Shown here: one piece after another, positions 42,801 to 53,465 of the stretch | Position numbering within the stretch: position 1 is the stretch's first letter | Layout of the letters: each line of letters opens with the position of its first letter | Assembly (NCBI GenBank): GCA_949987565.1 | Contig: OX465103.1 | Location: 25,762,225-25,826,224 of the forward strand | Source of the DNA: Luidia sarsii | Lineage: Eukaryota; Echinodermata; Asteroidea; Paxillosida; Luidiidae | Direction: 5' to 3' | DNA length: 64,000 bases | Notes under the pieces: model-generated | Databases searched by the model: none | Told to the model about the DNA's origin: nothing | Seen by the model: the letters and a program-made list of their open reading frames with translations, nothing else | Position numbers and translations under genes: made by a program

Positions 42801-44851
42801 CCGCACGAGTCTTGCATACAGTAACGTAACGTGTGGGGCGCCGGATGTGGTTTTTTACCGAGTCGTTTACCGAGACGTCGTGTCCGGATTGGACTTATCG
42901 ACTCGGTTAAACTGACCTGGTCAATTTAACCGGGCAGAAGTTGGTCGGTTAAACTACCCACTGGAGTCGGGTAAGTTACCTGGGAGGAAAACTTCCTGGG
43001 CTGTCCGCACTGGACTTAAAATGATCAATTTACCCATTTGCTCGGTTAGTTTACCCATTTTAAGTCCAGTGCGGACGTGGCTTTTGGCTTCGGCTTTGGC
43101 TTCGTCTCCATTACCCAAACCCTGAAAACACAGGTTGGGGTTCTTTGTAGAAGCTTTGGATTTTTTTTTTCAAAACAGTCTAATGATTAAGACAAAAAAA
43201 CAATGAAGCCAAAGGTCTTCCGTTTTTATGCCTTGGACTTTTAAAATGGACGAGAGACAGAAAGAAAGAAAGAAATGAAGCCGGAGCCCGAGCCCAAGCC
43301 GTTTTTTGTGTGGAAAGGGTCTAAGGCAGCATCTGAATTCACTGTCTATGGCTCCAAATGTCGAGTCCTGGTAGACAGCTAGGTAACGTAGCGGCCACTG
43401 CCGGCTCCTATGGACTCGTGTGTTGTAGCTGGTCAAAGGCGATGAATTCTGACATGGGCTGAACTGTGTATCGCAGGTCTGGTCGGCAGTGTTGCGCGTA
43501 ACACGATCCAGTGGCTGAAATAAGCAGGCTGATTGCTGTACTCCAATTTCCCGCTCAACTCCACAGAATCTGACCCTTTGTTTGTCTCGCTTAGAATGGC
43601 AAGATTATCGTTGCCAACTGGAATCTGAGACCGACAAAAATAACACGTGGACTCGGAATCGAAAGACTCTGTTTAGGCCGCCACCGTCTCGGATGTAGAT
43701 TTGACCGGATTTGTGCACTATCCTTACCTGTCTACCCTGCAGCCAGCAGTACTTGGTATCGTCGTATCTCTTCCCATCGCGACCGAGGCACACAAAGAAA
43801 CCACTGCAAAAAAACCCCACAAAACGTGAAAATCCAATTGTAAAACACAGAGAGCACACTTACGAAGAAGTCTCTCAAAAACCCCACAACAGAACAAAAT
43901 CTGCTGTCAGTATCTTTTGTCGGTATGCTCATCTTAATAGAGATTTGAATACTCAACCATGCATGCCTAAAGTCAAATTTTCTAGAGACCCCACAAAAAG
44001 CTAAAATGTCTTTGGCAGATGGAATCTTGATGGGATGTAAAGAGCAATCAGAACTTGTTCTTAACAACTTCAGGCCACTAGCCTTACAGAGGCCACTAGC
44101 CTTACAGAGGCCACTAGACTTACAGAGGCCACTAGCCTTACAGAGGCCACTAGCCTTACAGAGGCCACTAGCCTTACAGAGGCCACTAGCCTTACAGAGG
44201 CCACTAGCCTTACAGAGGCCACTGGCCTTATAGACGCCGCTGGCCATTTCCGGTGGCCACGGTCTGTCTCTTAGTGGTTGCTGGCCCCGATAAGTTATTC
44301 CAAGGGCAAGAGTACTGTGTTTGATCATTCGTTAGTGCGAGGGCTATCTTACAGTGGTTTGTAAGCTACACTTACCTGCAGTATCTCCTTTAGAATAAAT
44401 CTACTTAGTGTATCAGTCCATGCCCCGATTGTCCTCATTGTTCTGTAAAGGGTGCTCATCATTCATTGCTTTTTTTTTTGCGTGCTAAATATTCTGTGAT
44501 TAGCTTAATACATCGTAGATTGATGCTGCTGGGAAAAGTCAACGTTGTAAACCTAAACCTGAATCTAAATGTGAAGGTCCTTGTGTAGCCAAACGATGGT
44601 CTCGTCGTTGAGCTCCCGCAGTCCAGAGGCAGCGTGGGGGAGGGGGTGTGGGCTGGTTTGTTTACAGGGCGGGCATCGACGATAGTCCTCTGTGTACTTT
44701 ATTACCCTCTCAGCCGTGCTAGGCCACTGCTCTCAACTCACCCATTGGCAGTGTCGTGGGAATTCTGCAGCCAGAAGTCCACCACTCTCGTCATTTCCGT
44801 CTCCATCTTGTCCAGGAATTCGGGCAGTCGCGCCTTCGCCTGTGCCGCCAT
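33863..44851 (-). CDS. RENBP: N-acylglucosamine 2-epimerase / renin-binding protein, complete nine-exon gene
   Basis: Cytosolic enzyme interconverting N-acetylglucosamine and N-acetylmannosamine, which feeds or drains sialic-acid synthesis. Exons in order: 44851-44742, 43803-43728, 41968-41893, 40894-40725, 38986-38762, 37965-37884, 35744-35437, 34609-34522 and 33933-33863 (stop at 33865-33863). All junctions are GT..AG with matching phases, giving 401 residues; vertebrate RENBP is about 420. Recognised blocks: [76 protein letters not shown]-type [48 protein letters not shown]. By this count His248, Cys380 and His382 correspond to the known catalytic His pair and the essential Cys. The fold expected is an (alpha/alpha)6 barrel. 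The start is the ATG at 44851 in AAAATGG context. Introns hold many mobile elements, but no coding exon is interrupted. Confidence 0.93.
34776..35137. mobile_element. diverged relative of the TTAA element
   Basis: ATAACCACTTAACACCGGGC at the left and CCCTGGCGCAAAGGCACC at the right resemble the two ends, and internal words (TTTTCAGTGCCCACGACTGT) correspond. Old and degraded. Confidence 0.4.
35834..36086. mobile_element. 253-bp palindromic element in RENBP intron 6
   Basis: Arms AATGGACCTTTCCCATGAAA..TATGCAAA and the complement; subterminal GCGCATGCGC palindromes and ATTGGTGGGCAA/TTGCCCACCAAT lie in both arms, so about 70 bp pair on each side. Confidence 0.75.
36148..36310. mobile_element. 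SINE family B fragment
   Basis: ATAGCGGCAGGTACCG, ATTTTCGAATCCCGCC, GGGCAAAGCACTGAATACCC and CGAGCAGGGCAAACCCTCA in this order match the family in reverse. Confidence 0.5.
36400..37820. repeat. 162-bp tandem array in RENBP intron 6
   Basis: The landmark CAGTAGCC recurs at 36559, 36721, 36883, 37045 and 37207, a period of exactly 162 bp. The central units are nearly identical and the edge units are decayed. Because 162 is divisible by three, a 308-codon minus frame stays open; no protein is implied. Confidence 0.85.
37257..37494. mobile_element. 238-bp TIR element inserted into the 162-bp array
   Basis: Ends GCCCAATTTCATAG and CTATGAAATTGGCC. CCTGG is duplicated at 37252-37256 and 37495-37499. 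Neighbouring array units show the uninterrupted target CTGCCTGGTGTCAAG. Confidence 0.85.
38100..38345. repeat. ACCACA-rich low-complexity tract
   Basis: Repeated ATACCACA words in both orientations in RENBP intron 5. No other signal. Confidence 0.5.
39296..39725. mobile_element. piggyBac-like non-autonomous element, copy 2
   Basis: TTAA at 39296-39299 and 39722-39725 with the same ends. An internally deleted version (430 bp) of the 737-bp copy. Lies in RENBP intron 4. Confidence 0.75.
39985..40650. mobile_element. GGCCAATTTCA-type element carrying a nested CAGGCATG element
   Basis: Left part resembles the interior of 37257-37494 (GACTTGTATTCCACTCTTCT, GTGCTTAAGC). Right part AGCAGCTCTAACAAATTGGC matches its end. 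The interruption is 40140-40613. Confidence 0.5.
40140..40613. mobile_element. 474-bp CAGGCATGCAACT-TIR element, copy 2
   Basis: Perfect 13-bp TIRs, flanked by AATTTG at 40134-40139 and 40614-40619 (6-bp TSD). The interior matches 2352-2929 (GAATGAAACTGCGAGCG, TGCATTCTGAGCAGTTT) and includes the uninterrupted site of MITE copy A. Confidence 0.85.
41010..41600. mobile_element. SINE family B pieces around an ATT microsatellite
   Basis: AATGAGGGTTTGCCCTGCTC at 41011, (ATT)n at 41037-41062, unique AG-rich sequence, then AGTGCTTTGCCCGATGCCTG through GCTGGTCGAGGTCGTG at about 41440-41590. Appears to be one SINE split by an insertion. Confidence 0.45.
42547..43322. mobile_element. same palindromic element, split by a nested transposon
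   Basis: Left piece 42547-42570 (AAGGCCCTTTCCAAAACCC) and right piece 43084-43322 (GGCTTCGGCTTTGGCTTCG .. GAAAGGGTCT) together reconstitute the family. The 513-bp TIR element sits between them. Confidence 0.7.
42571..43083. mobile_element. 513-bp TIR element, same family, copy 2 (nested)
   Basis: Inverted relative to 17602-18131. Ends AGGCCGTGTCCGCACTGGAC and its complement with minor changes. A local GATCGGTAAAACTAACCAA run is triplicated. It splits another palindromic element at 42547-43322. Confidence 0.75.
44072..44234. repeat. 18-bp minisatellite, about nine units
   Basis: Unit AGGCCACTAGCCTTACAG with rare substitutions (GACTT, GGCCTTATAG). Open in both strands because 18 is divisible by three. 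Lies in RENBP intron 1. Confidence 0.9.
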
Positions 44852-45540
44852 TTTGCTGCGATTTGGTTCACAAAGAGAAAAGCCGCAGACTAACAATGAA
44901 AAGGAAGAAAACCACCACCAAAAAAAACTAACTGAGGCTCTTGGTCAGAGATTTTGAAACTGGCCCACGAGTTAAATGGCGGAGTGCAACTTGGTATTGG
45001 TAATGCGGCAATGACAGTGCAAGGTTAGAAGATCCTCTCCCTCAAACTGAACCTTGAACCTTCACATTGACCCGTGGACTGCCATTGTTCGTATAAATGC
45101 AAAGCACCGTGCCTTTCATGGAGTGGAAACCTCAGATTTCAAACAGGATGCTGATAAAGAATTCCAATGAACTCTCTAATCTCACTGCGAACTTTCCGCG
45201 GGTGAACACTTTTGAGTATCCAAAGCTATGCAAACATACGTTGAAGGTTCACTGTGACAGGGTCATGACATAACACAGCGCTATCTTTCCATATTTCTCC
45301 ACTAACACCATCCTTAATAAACAGGAAATTGATGGTCAACAGTGTCTGTGCATGTATTCCGTACATGTATGTGTACCGTACAATTACTGGAGAGAGAAGA
45401 GGATTATATTCTCAACCAGGCTTATGGCAAATCAGAAATGTGATGTGTATCAATATTATGAAAAAATACTGGCTGTTCAATGTACTGGTACAATAGCAGT
45501 ACATACTGTATGGCTGTGCGTGCATTAAATAATCTTTTTT
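44852..45540. other. RENBP 5' flank
   Basis: Sequence upstream of the RENBP start codon on the minus strand. No TATA box stands out. No other gene seen. Confidence 0.35.
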
Positions 45541-45549
45541 TAACTGGTT

Positions 45550-45925
45550 TGAGGGAGGGAGGGAAGGGGAGGGAGAGGAATAGAGAGGGAGGGGATAAAG
45601 AGGGAGGGGGAGGGAGGGAGGGAGGGAGGGAAGGGGAGGGAGAGGAATAAAGAGGGAGGGAGGGGGAGGGAGGGAAGGGGAGGGAGGGAAGGGGAGGGAG
45701 GGAAGGGGAGGGGAGGGAGGGAGGGAAGGGGAGGGAGAGGAATAGAGAGGGAAGGGGAGGGAGGGACGGAGGGACTGAGTGAGGGGAGGGAGGCAGGCAG
45801 GGAGGCACAGAGGCAGGCAAGGAGGCAGGGAGGCAGGGGGAGGGAGGCAGGGAGGCAGGAGGGAAGCAGGGGGAGGCAAGGAGGGAGGGATGGGGGCAGG
45901 GAGGCAGGGAGAGAAAGAGGGGGAG
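45550..45925. repeat. GGGA-type purine microsatellite
   Basis: (GGGAGGGA)n with GAATAGAGA and GGCAGGGA variants. Long proline/serine-like frames on the minus strand are composition artefacts. Confidence 0.9.
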
Positions 45926-47214
45926 GCATACTGCAGAAAATTAAATGTACATGTACATCGTATGTACAAATACTTACCGCTTAACCGAGATACATTATCT
46001 GATGTACATTATACACGTTATACGTAAATAAAACCACAGCACTTCCATGGAATATGTGCACAGGGATTCACAGGGCATTGGTAGTGTGCATCCTTGGATT
46101 GTAACAAGTATGTACACTGTACATGTACATGTAGCCAGCCCCAGTGTGTCCCAGGCCCGTGTGATTAAAGTAACCCGGCCCATACAGTGTTCCCATGCAG
46201 CGCACTCAATCTGTTTACCTGTAAATTGGTACACTGCACAGGTGCAGGCCATGCTAAGTCCGTACTACACAAATGATATTTTATAAAAAAAGAAGAAAAA
46301 AGCAAACAATACAATATTCAGCCTGTAAAGTGTGTATGGTGCTGATGGTGATGGCCATTGGGAGTTTGAGGCGTAGAATATGCGGATAGAAAGCCCAGCT
46401 CCCCAACGTGTCAAAGCCGAACAATAATGAAAAGGGCCCCTTTGTTGACCGGACAAAAGCGACACAGAAATCAAGGGCTCCACTGACAATGGCCGCTTGC
46501 AAGACCTGTATGCACCCGTGGACATTTTTTATGAAATGAGCCCGGACTGCATACAATGCCCACGATGCACACATGTTCATTGGTGTGAGCTCTGCGTTTG
46601 CTTGGATTAAATGTTCAAACCGCCACAACACCAGCTCAATATATATATGTACAATTTAATTTTGTATACTGTGCAGTTGTAGGGAGTAATGTGAAGCTGT
46701 GTACTCAAATTTAAGATTTTCAATCCCTCCCAAAAAATTAAATCCAAAATCAAAATGTATATTTACACAAAAATCTGATTAAAAACCCCACTATTAATTA
46801 AATCAATACTTCAACAACCTTTCTGATGGATGTGGGTGTGAAATGTGCATACACGTAATTCTGATTTTGACGCTAGGATCCAATTCTATTTCAAAACAGT
46901 GCTCAGTGCATTTTTCCCAATTAAGCTTACATGCACACATTAGGTGAGCGTTAAGCTGTGTCCGCGCTGGACTTCTATCTCGACTTCTCTCACCGTATTG
47001 GTCGAGTCAAACCTGCTGATTTGGCCACCTTGTCAACGCGATCGCGCATTCTTTTCACTTCGCTTGTCTTTTCGAGTTGACGTCACACCCCAAGAATCCA
47101 AATAAAATCCATGTCTACAGTCATTTTCTTACTGGTCATGGGTGAATCGAACATTGGTGGATGAAATGTACAACTACATGTACATGTACTGTACAGTATA
47201 TGTAAAGTTACAAT

Positions 47215-47280
47215 TTTTTTTCAAATTTAGTGGGCCTGATGTTTCGATCCTAGCAGGACCTTTCTCAAAGGCAGAGAGTT
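47215..47280 (-). mobile_element. Penelope-like 3' end-motif fragment
   Basis: AAATTTAGTGGGCCTGATG, then CCTAGCAGGACCTTTCTCAA; end motif only. Confidence 0.5.
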
Positions 47281-47861
47281 ACAATTTGTTAAAAGGAGAA
47301 AATAAATTTACATTTAGGCCTATGATGAAATGTGTGTGTTCTCAGCACCCCTTTATTCTCTCATTGAACTTATTAAATTGATTTGTGCACAGTGCACTCA
47401 CTTGATATTTATCCACATGTAGAAACATGCACGGACACATGTCCATGTTAACACGTTTATGTTGATAGTTGAAACCATTATTAAAGAGGCCCTCTCTTCA
47501 TAGTGGCCAAATTCTCTGGCCGCTACATGCAGGTTTGACTGTATACCAAAAACAAACACTGTGCTCAGTCTTTGTTTGACTTTGGAACCAATGTTCCCTG
47601 GGCTCTCTCCCCATAGCAAAAGAACAGGATCTTGACGACTCCCACAATCCAGCTATTGTGGCATCTCAACCATGCAGCGGGGTGATATCTGTTTAACTAG
47701 CAGGATTATCAGACAATTGCAAAGATCGGTCAACCGGAGCAATATCAGTGCCAAACAGGCAGGGCATCATCGCGGCGCACGCGTGCGTACACAAACTGAC
47801 AAACAATCTACAGATGTCAGTACAGATGGCATCTGGCTAATTGAAAAGGTTGCCATGGAAG

Positions 47862-47995
47862 GGCTGGCTGGATAGCTCAGATGGTAATGGCGCTGTCAGT
47901 ACGCAAAACCGCAGGTCTCTAGTCCTGGACCAGTCAAAGTTTTCTTTGCCATTATTCACAAATTATTCCAAAAGTCCCAGTTTTTCCTTTTTTTC
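47862..47995 (+). mobile_element. tRNA-derived SINE, family A
   Basis: GGCTGGATAGCTCAGATGGT head with canonical A-box region, GGTCTCTAGTCCTGGACCAG at the B-box position, then GTTTTCTTTGCC and a T-rich tail. The nearly intact A box makes a tRNA ancestry clear. Confidence 0.65.
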
Positions 47996-49024
47996 CCCCA
48001 ACAATCATCTTATTACATAATAGGCCCCAAAGTTTAACAAAGAATATTCAGAGTACCTTCCAGACATTTTATGAGTAAATAAAAGAGATTTATCGAAGAT
48101 AAAAAATTAGCCAAAATTAATTTTACTATTTTCTGCGCTGCTATGTGAATATCTCAAATTCAGTTTAATTTGTTATATTATATATAATATATCTGGGGTC
48201 CTCAGACATAAGAATTAGATGAACATTAGATGCACATTTCTTTATTTGTCAACCCCTTGTCAAATATATTTTCGTCATAAATCATCTACAGGTACCCACC
48301 GCCCCCCTGAGACAGTTTGAATATAAAACTGCCACCAGTACTTGTCACTTTGAACGTGGAAATGTTCTCGATCCTTACCCTCAAGTGTCGAAAACTCACA
48401 AAACAACAGCACAGAGGGGTGGCACTGACATTCATTCCTGGGTCAAGGGTCAAGGCCGAGTCTAGTCCCATGACTCCCCCAGTGCTGACCTCGGCCACAA
48501 ACAACTTCCGAGCGCTCAGTGCTCATACAATCACCAGCGTCACTTATCAATGCAGCTGGAGTGCAGCCAAATTGGTTTTCATGCTGGACTGTAAAGCATA
48601 GTGCCTGGGCAAAATTTGTTGGAAGCAAGCAAAGGAAATTTTTTTTTTTTTTTTTAGCCATGAGGAAACTTGGGTATAGCCAAAATGAACACGAGGAACT
48701 TGTATATTTTATGGGTACTATCGGTTAAGCTGGTCGTGTATTAGAGTTGGGCGCGAACTTTCAGCATTGCGCAATCGTAGAGTTTGCGCAAACTCTAACC
48801 TTCCGGAGGGCTCATCCTGGCAGTGTGAAATTACGCAAGAGTATTAAAATTGAGCAGTGTCTCGCTTATGATTACTAGTGGCTTGCTGGGATTTTATCAG
48901 AGGCCTTGTCAATCTCAAGAATTTCCCCCCAATTTTTTTATTTAATATATCTAAATTTCTTGCCAACGTTTCTCGCATCCTGAGTGTTGATCTCCTTTGG
49001 ATTTGTTCCTGAAAATGTCTGACA

Positions 49025-49140
49025 TCAACTGACAAATTGGCAAAGAAATCTTTGACTGGACCGGGACTTGGACCTGAGACCTCAGGATTAACGTATCGGT
49101 GCTCTTCCATCTGAGCTATTCAGCCCTTAGCTGGTGGCCT
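49025..49140 (-). mobile_element. tRNA-derived SINE, family A
   Basis: On the minus strand: AGGGCTGAATAGCTCAGATG, then GGTCTCAGGTCCAAGTCCCG and GTCAAAGATTTCTTTGCC. Confidence 0.6.
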
Positions 49141-49616
49141 TTCCAAATAGTCAACTAGTCTTTGCCGGGGTGGGGGGCAGTTTTAAAGATTTTCTAACCA
49201 TTGCAAAGAGTAGGCCTACTGTGCCTCATTATTTTTTCAAGGATATAAAATTTCTTTCCATGTGTTGCCGAAATCCAAAGTTACGGCAAAAGAAATTTGA
49301 CGAGCAAACACGCAGTCACAGACACCACTTTCCAAGGCAAACAGCTCTAAAGTTTGAGGTCATGCACAGGGCGTGCCGACAAGGGTTGTAGGGTGTACAC
49401 ACACATGTTTTACAAATTCTCCTGATTTTTCATTATTTCCAGACTTTTTTTTCTTAATTCTTTTGGACAGATGATTCGCTTGTACATAAGCTTTTCGAAA
49501 ATGTAAAATAATTAGAATTTATTTGGACAATAGTCACAATACTACTTTCGACGCCGTTTACTTGAAAACGACTTTTAAAGTATTGACGCCATCTTACTTA
49601 GCCTACATTAGTACTA

Positions 49617-49679
49617 GTCCGAGTAACTTGGACCCTTACAAAAAAGTGCGATTGTAAGGGTCCAAGTTACTGGGACTAC
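49617..49679. mobile_element. 62-bp mini fold-back of the AGTCCGAGTAAC MITE
   Basis: TAGTCCGAGTAACTTGGACC and its complement are separated by only a few bases; both TIRs are kept and the interior is lost. Confidence 0.65.
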
Positions 49680-50799
49680 ATTAGTACAAATGTACATGTG
49701 ATGTAGGTCACATTTGTGCATGACACTAGCACTTGTAGTTGTACATGTACTACAAAGTACTACTTCTAGCAGTAGCAGTCACATTTCTGCATCGCACTAG
49801 CACATCACTAGTTGTATGTAATATACAGTATATGTACTACTAGTACTAGTAGTAGTACTACTAGTGCAAGCAGTAAGCACTAGCCATGCACTAGTGCAGG
49901 GCTTACTTGCACCGTACACAACACCATGGAGGTAGTAATAATAACAGTAACACAGGAATGTATACAGCAATGAAAACAATGTTGAAAGCCAGTTGTGTAG
50001 TGAATATTATGGTGTTGGTGATCAAATCAATGAGGGCAGGTTCTGTGACATTACTCATTACAGTGTGCGTGGATCCTGGTTAGTTGAGAGAGTAATCATT
50101 GCCTTTCATGTTTGGTCATTAGCTCACTGCCTCCCACATCGCACACACAGTGGCCGCTCAGCCCTCGCAACTGTCATGTGACGCGGTGTACACTTTTAAT
50201 TCACATGCCGTCCTCTCCTGGCCCTGTGCACAACACACCGACACCGCAATTCGTATACAATGCAATGCTTCGGTGGTACACAATACAAGATCTGTGAGTG
50301 GCCCCGTCCGTTGCTTTTCGAACGGGTGCTTCCGACAAAACCATTTACCTGGCTGCGATTGCCTCGCCTCCCTCCGATGACCGGGATTTCTACTCGGCCA
50401 GTGACGGTCAACTCCTGTAAGTGCGTTCTTCGGCCGAGCTTGGCAGCAACAACATCGCAGACGACGGCCCAACACTTGCCACTTCACCACGATCACCCAC
50501 TACTTCCGACAACAATCCGCAGGCAGCTGCGCGACCCTTGACCCCCAAATTTGCATGGCGCGTAGCCTTTTTTCCAGCCTGCGCTGAAGGGTGAAAGGCG
50601 CAGTAACCCTCGTACTCGTAGTCGTATGTACATGTACATATCCATACACGGTACATGCAATAATGATTATGCTGATTGGATTTGCCTGGTAAAGGGCATT
50701 GCGCGTAATCATGATCATGGTGCAATTCACTCTCTTTCCCCAAAAGTAAAAAGGTCTGGAAATAATTCATCCTGTAGCCTCCACGAAATCGCGTTATTT

Positions 50800-50841
50800 C
50801 TGCTGTAATCGAACTGGATCGAAGATGCTGTCCATCTGCAC
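50800..50841 (-). other. weak candidate terminal exon
   Basis: On the minus strand a pyrimidine-rich TTTGTGCAG acceptor is followed by a short open frame reading MDSIFDPVRLQQK and a stop. Its phase does not match the FLYWCH exon donor directly, so an intervening exon would be required. Reading it in the matching phase gives a longer unrelated tail. It is kept only as a lead. Confidence 0.15.
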
Positions 50842-51135
50842 AAACCAAAGAAGTAGGTCAGATATCAATTTAGATTTCTAAAACCAAGAAGTCTTGCCAA
50901 AGACATGATATTGCATTCTTTAAACAAAGAATCCTCAACGTACAGTTTCTTTTGAGTAGGAAGTGTTTGAAACACGCACACCGAGTGACTCGATCGTTTC
51001 TATAGTCACGCCGTGTGCCTCTGCATGCTCCAGAGGTACAGCGCTTGACGAAAACGACTGTCATAATTTTCTGAGTTGTGCTTTCTCTGGTGGCCTCATC
51101 TCTCAAGTAATTGGTCCTCTGCTCCTCTTTGCTGT

Positions 51136-51890
51136 AACCAGTCTTTCAGGCTGGACATCCAAGTCACCCTTCTCTTTCCTCTACTCCTCTTTCTTGTAAA
51201 CCAGTCTTTCAGGCTGGACATCCAAGTCACCCTTCTCTTTCCTCTACTCCTCTTTCTTGTAAACCAGTCTTTCAGGCTGGACATCCAAGTCACCCTTCTC
51301 TTTCCTCTACTCCTCTTTCTTGTAAACCAGTCTTTCAGGCTGGACATCCAAGTCACCCTTCTCTTTCCTCTACTCCTCTTTCTTGTAAACCAGTCTTTCA
51401 GGCTGGACATCCAAGTCACCCTTCTCTTTCCTCTACTCCTCTTTCTTGTAAACCAGTCTTTCAGGCTGGACATCCAAGTCACCCTTCTCTTTCCTCTACT
51501 CCTCTTTCTTGTAAACCAGTCTTTCAGGCTGGACATCCAAGTCACCCTTCTCTTTCCTCTACTCCTCTTTCTTGTAAACCAGTCTTTCAGGCTGGACATC
51601 CAAGTCACCCTTCTCTTTCCTCTACTCCTCTTTCTTGTAAACCAGTCTTTCAGGCTGGACATCCAAGTCACCCTTCTCTTTCCTCTACTCCTCTTTCTTG
51701 TAAACCAGTCTTTCAGGCTGGACATCCAAGTCACCCTTCTCTTTACTCTACTCCTCTTTCTTGTAAACCAGTCTTTCAGGCTGGACATCCAAGTCACCCT
51801 TCTCTTTCCTCTACTCCTCTTTCTTGTAAACCAGTCTTTTAGGCTGGACATCCAAGTCATCCTTCTCTTTCATCTACTCCTCTTTGCTGT
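51136..51890. repeat. 63-bp satellite, 12 units
   Basis: Very homogeneous tandem array. The unit includes CCAGTCTTTCAGGCTGGACA and CTCTACTCCTCTTTCTTG. A period of 21 codons keeps one plus frame (279 codons) and one minus frame (254 codons) open at once. The first and last units are the most diverged. Confidence 0.95.
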
Positions 51891-51899
51891 AGTCCTCTA

Positions 51900-52570
51900 C
51901 CCAATTACCTACTAGTCATGCGTTGGTCCCACCAGTGGCCATCTTATGGCAGTGAAACAAATGCGCATGCGCACTGCCCCCAAAGGGGGTAAAGTCGTCC
52001 ATGTGCGCTCGCTCGGAAACCACGTGTCGCTGCGCATGCGTGTTTGCCCGTCTGCAAACCTGCAGTGAAATTTAGAGACAGCTATCCAATTACAAGACGC
52101 CAGTGTCTAGCAGCAATAGCATGCTCCAGAATTACATAAATGCAGAATATCTGTTGGCGTACCTGAAGCAATGAGTACCATAGACTCGAAATGGCTGCGA
52201 TGCAATGCCCCTACTTTGAACATTTTAAGAAGCCGTTAATTGCAACTTAGATTATCACATTTCTTATTAATGAATGCAAATCATTTGTTTTAAATGCATC
52301 TTTTGGTACCATCAATAATGCATACAAACTTTTGTTTTCATATAGTACTGTACCTTTTTTTTTAAACTAGAAAAGCACTCGGAGAGCGCAGACTTCCGCC
52401 ATAATTACCAATCACCATTTACCGCAATAGTATACACACATTTCAAAGTGATCCAGAATCCAGGATTTGATCCGGATCGTCACCAAAAAAGAATCACCCC
52501 GAGCAAGTGAGAATACCGACATACTTCAAAAAATTGTCAGAACGATACATTCATGACTTTGTTAGTTAAT
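51900..52570. other. spacer, nothing recognised
   Basis: Unique sequence with GCGCATGCGC-type words at about 51963 and 52030. No coding signal. Confidence 0.35.
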
Positions 52571-52660
52571 ATATTGAAAACAGAGAGACAGACAGACAGA
52601 GAGACAGGCAGACAGACACACACACAATCACAGATAAATTACACAGAAAGACAGACATAA
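52571..52660. repeat. CAGA/CACA microsatellite, left flank of a retroelement piece
   Basis: (ACAG)n and (CACA)n, followed by AATCACAGATAAATTACACA. The same sequence recurs at about 52945-53025. Confidence 0.75.
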
Positions 52661-52950
52661 GGTGATATACAAAAATGTTGCAAACTGCTTACTGACTAAA
52701 ATTACCAAAATGTAAATCTTAAAATTTAGTGGGCCTGACGTTTCGACCCTAGCAGGACCTTTCTCAAAGGCAGAGTGACAAGGACAAAACAGATACATGT
52801 ACACGGAGGAAGGGGGGGAGTGAATAGGACACGGATGAGAAACAAAGGACAAAGAGTGAAGCTGGTAGGGAGAGATCAAAGGGAAGGGCAAGCGGTGGGG
52901 TAGGGATTAGTGAGAGTAGGGGGAAAGATCAAAGAGAAGGGCAAGGAGAA
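52660..52950 (-). mobile_element. Penelope-like element 3' end inside a microsatellite
   Basis: Minus-strand copy of the same 3' end, bounded on both sides by the same CAGACAGACA / ACACAATCACAGATAAATTA sequence (about 52600-52657 and 52970-53022). The flank therefore appears duplicated over about 50 bp. Confidence 0.6.
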
Positions 52951-53030
52951 AGACAGACAGACAGAGACAGAGAGACAGACAGACACACACAATCACAGAT
53001 AAATTACACAGAAAGACAGACAGAACAACA

Positions 53031-53465
53031 CACGCCGATGGCAAAAACATAACCAGGTAATGATTATGCAGGCTACATTGGAGTTATTGGACACATACTT
53101 TGCCTGTATAATGCAGCTAAGGCTGTGGATTTGAGAAATGTACGAGGAATGTGGACAGTATAGATCAAGGCAATCTGTTTAGTTGATGAACTGGTTACAT
53201 CATCGATAAACTCTAAGTAGCTCATCAGGGCTTCGTGATTGATTACATGTACGGAAAACTCTTTAGTAATCTTGTGTATTCCGGGGAATCGCTATCAAGT
53301 ACGTAAAGCTTTACGATCACTCGTTGTTATTGTGGGATTGTGCTATTGTGTATTATTTTGTACGCGGCTTAATGGTAGTCCTGCAGTGAGTTTAAAGGTG
53401 ATAAATCATACAGGTATTGATAGTGCTGTGGGCGGCATTGGGTTCAGTACGTAGGGGTCAGTTAC
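53031..53465. other. FLYWCH gene intron side, no exon recognised
   Basis: Unique sequence left of the FLYWCH exon donor, presumably intron 1 of that gene. Confidence 0.35.

Larger units (their letters stand above)
45926..51060. other. gene-poor spacer
   Basis: Contains SINE-A copies, a mini fold-back, a partial GTGTCCGCGCTGGACTTCTA terminus near 46960 and TACATG runs. The GC-richer stretch 50100-50600 has several overlapping frames, none recognised. Confidence 0.4.

Noticed and set aside
45412..45969. Pro/Ser-rich frames in the GGGA tract
   Set aside because: Low-complexity DNA, open by composition.
47862..47940. tRNA gene
   Set aside because: The head is tRNA-like, but no complete cloverleaf or anticodon arm is evident and it belongs to a dispersed SINE family.
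51076..51915. 279-codon frame across the 63-bp satellite as a membrane protein gene
   Set aside because: The frame is open only because the period is a multiple of three; the opposite strand is equally open and there are no flanking exon signals.
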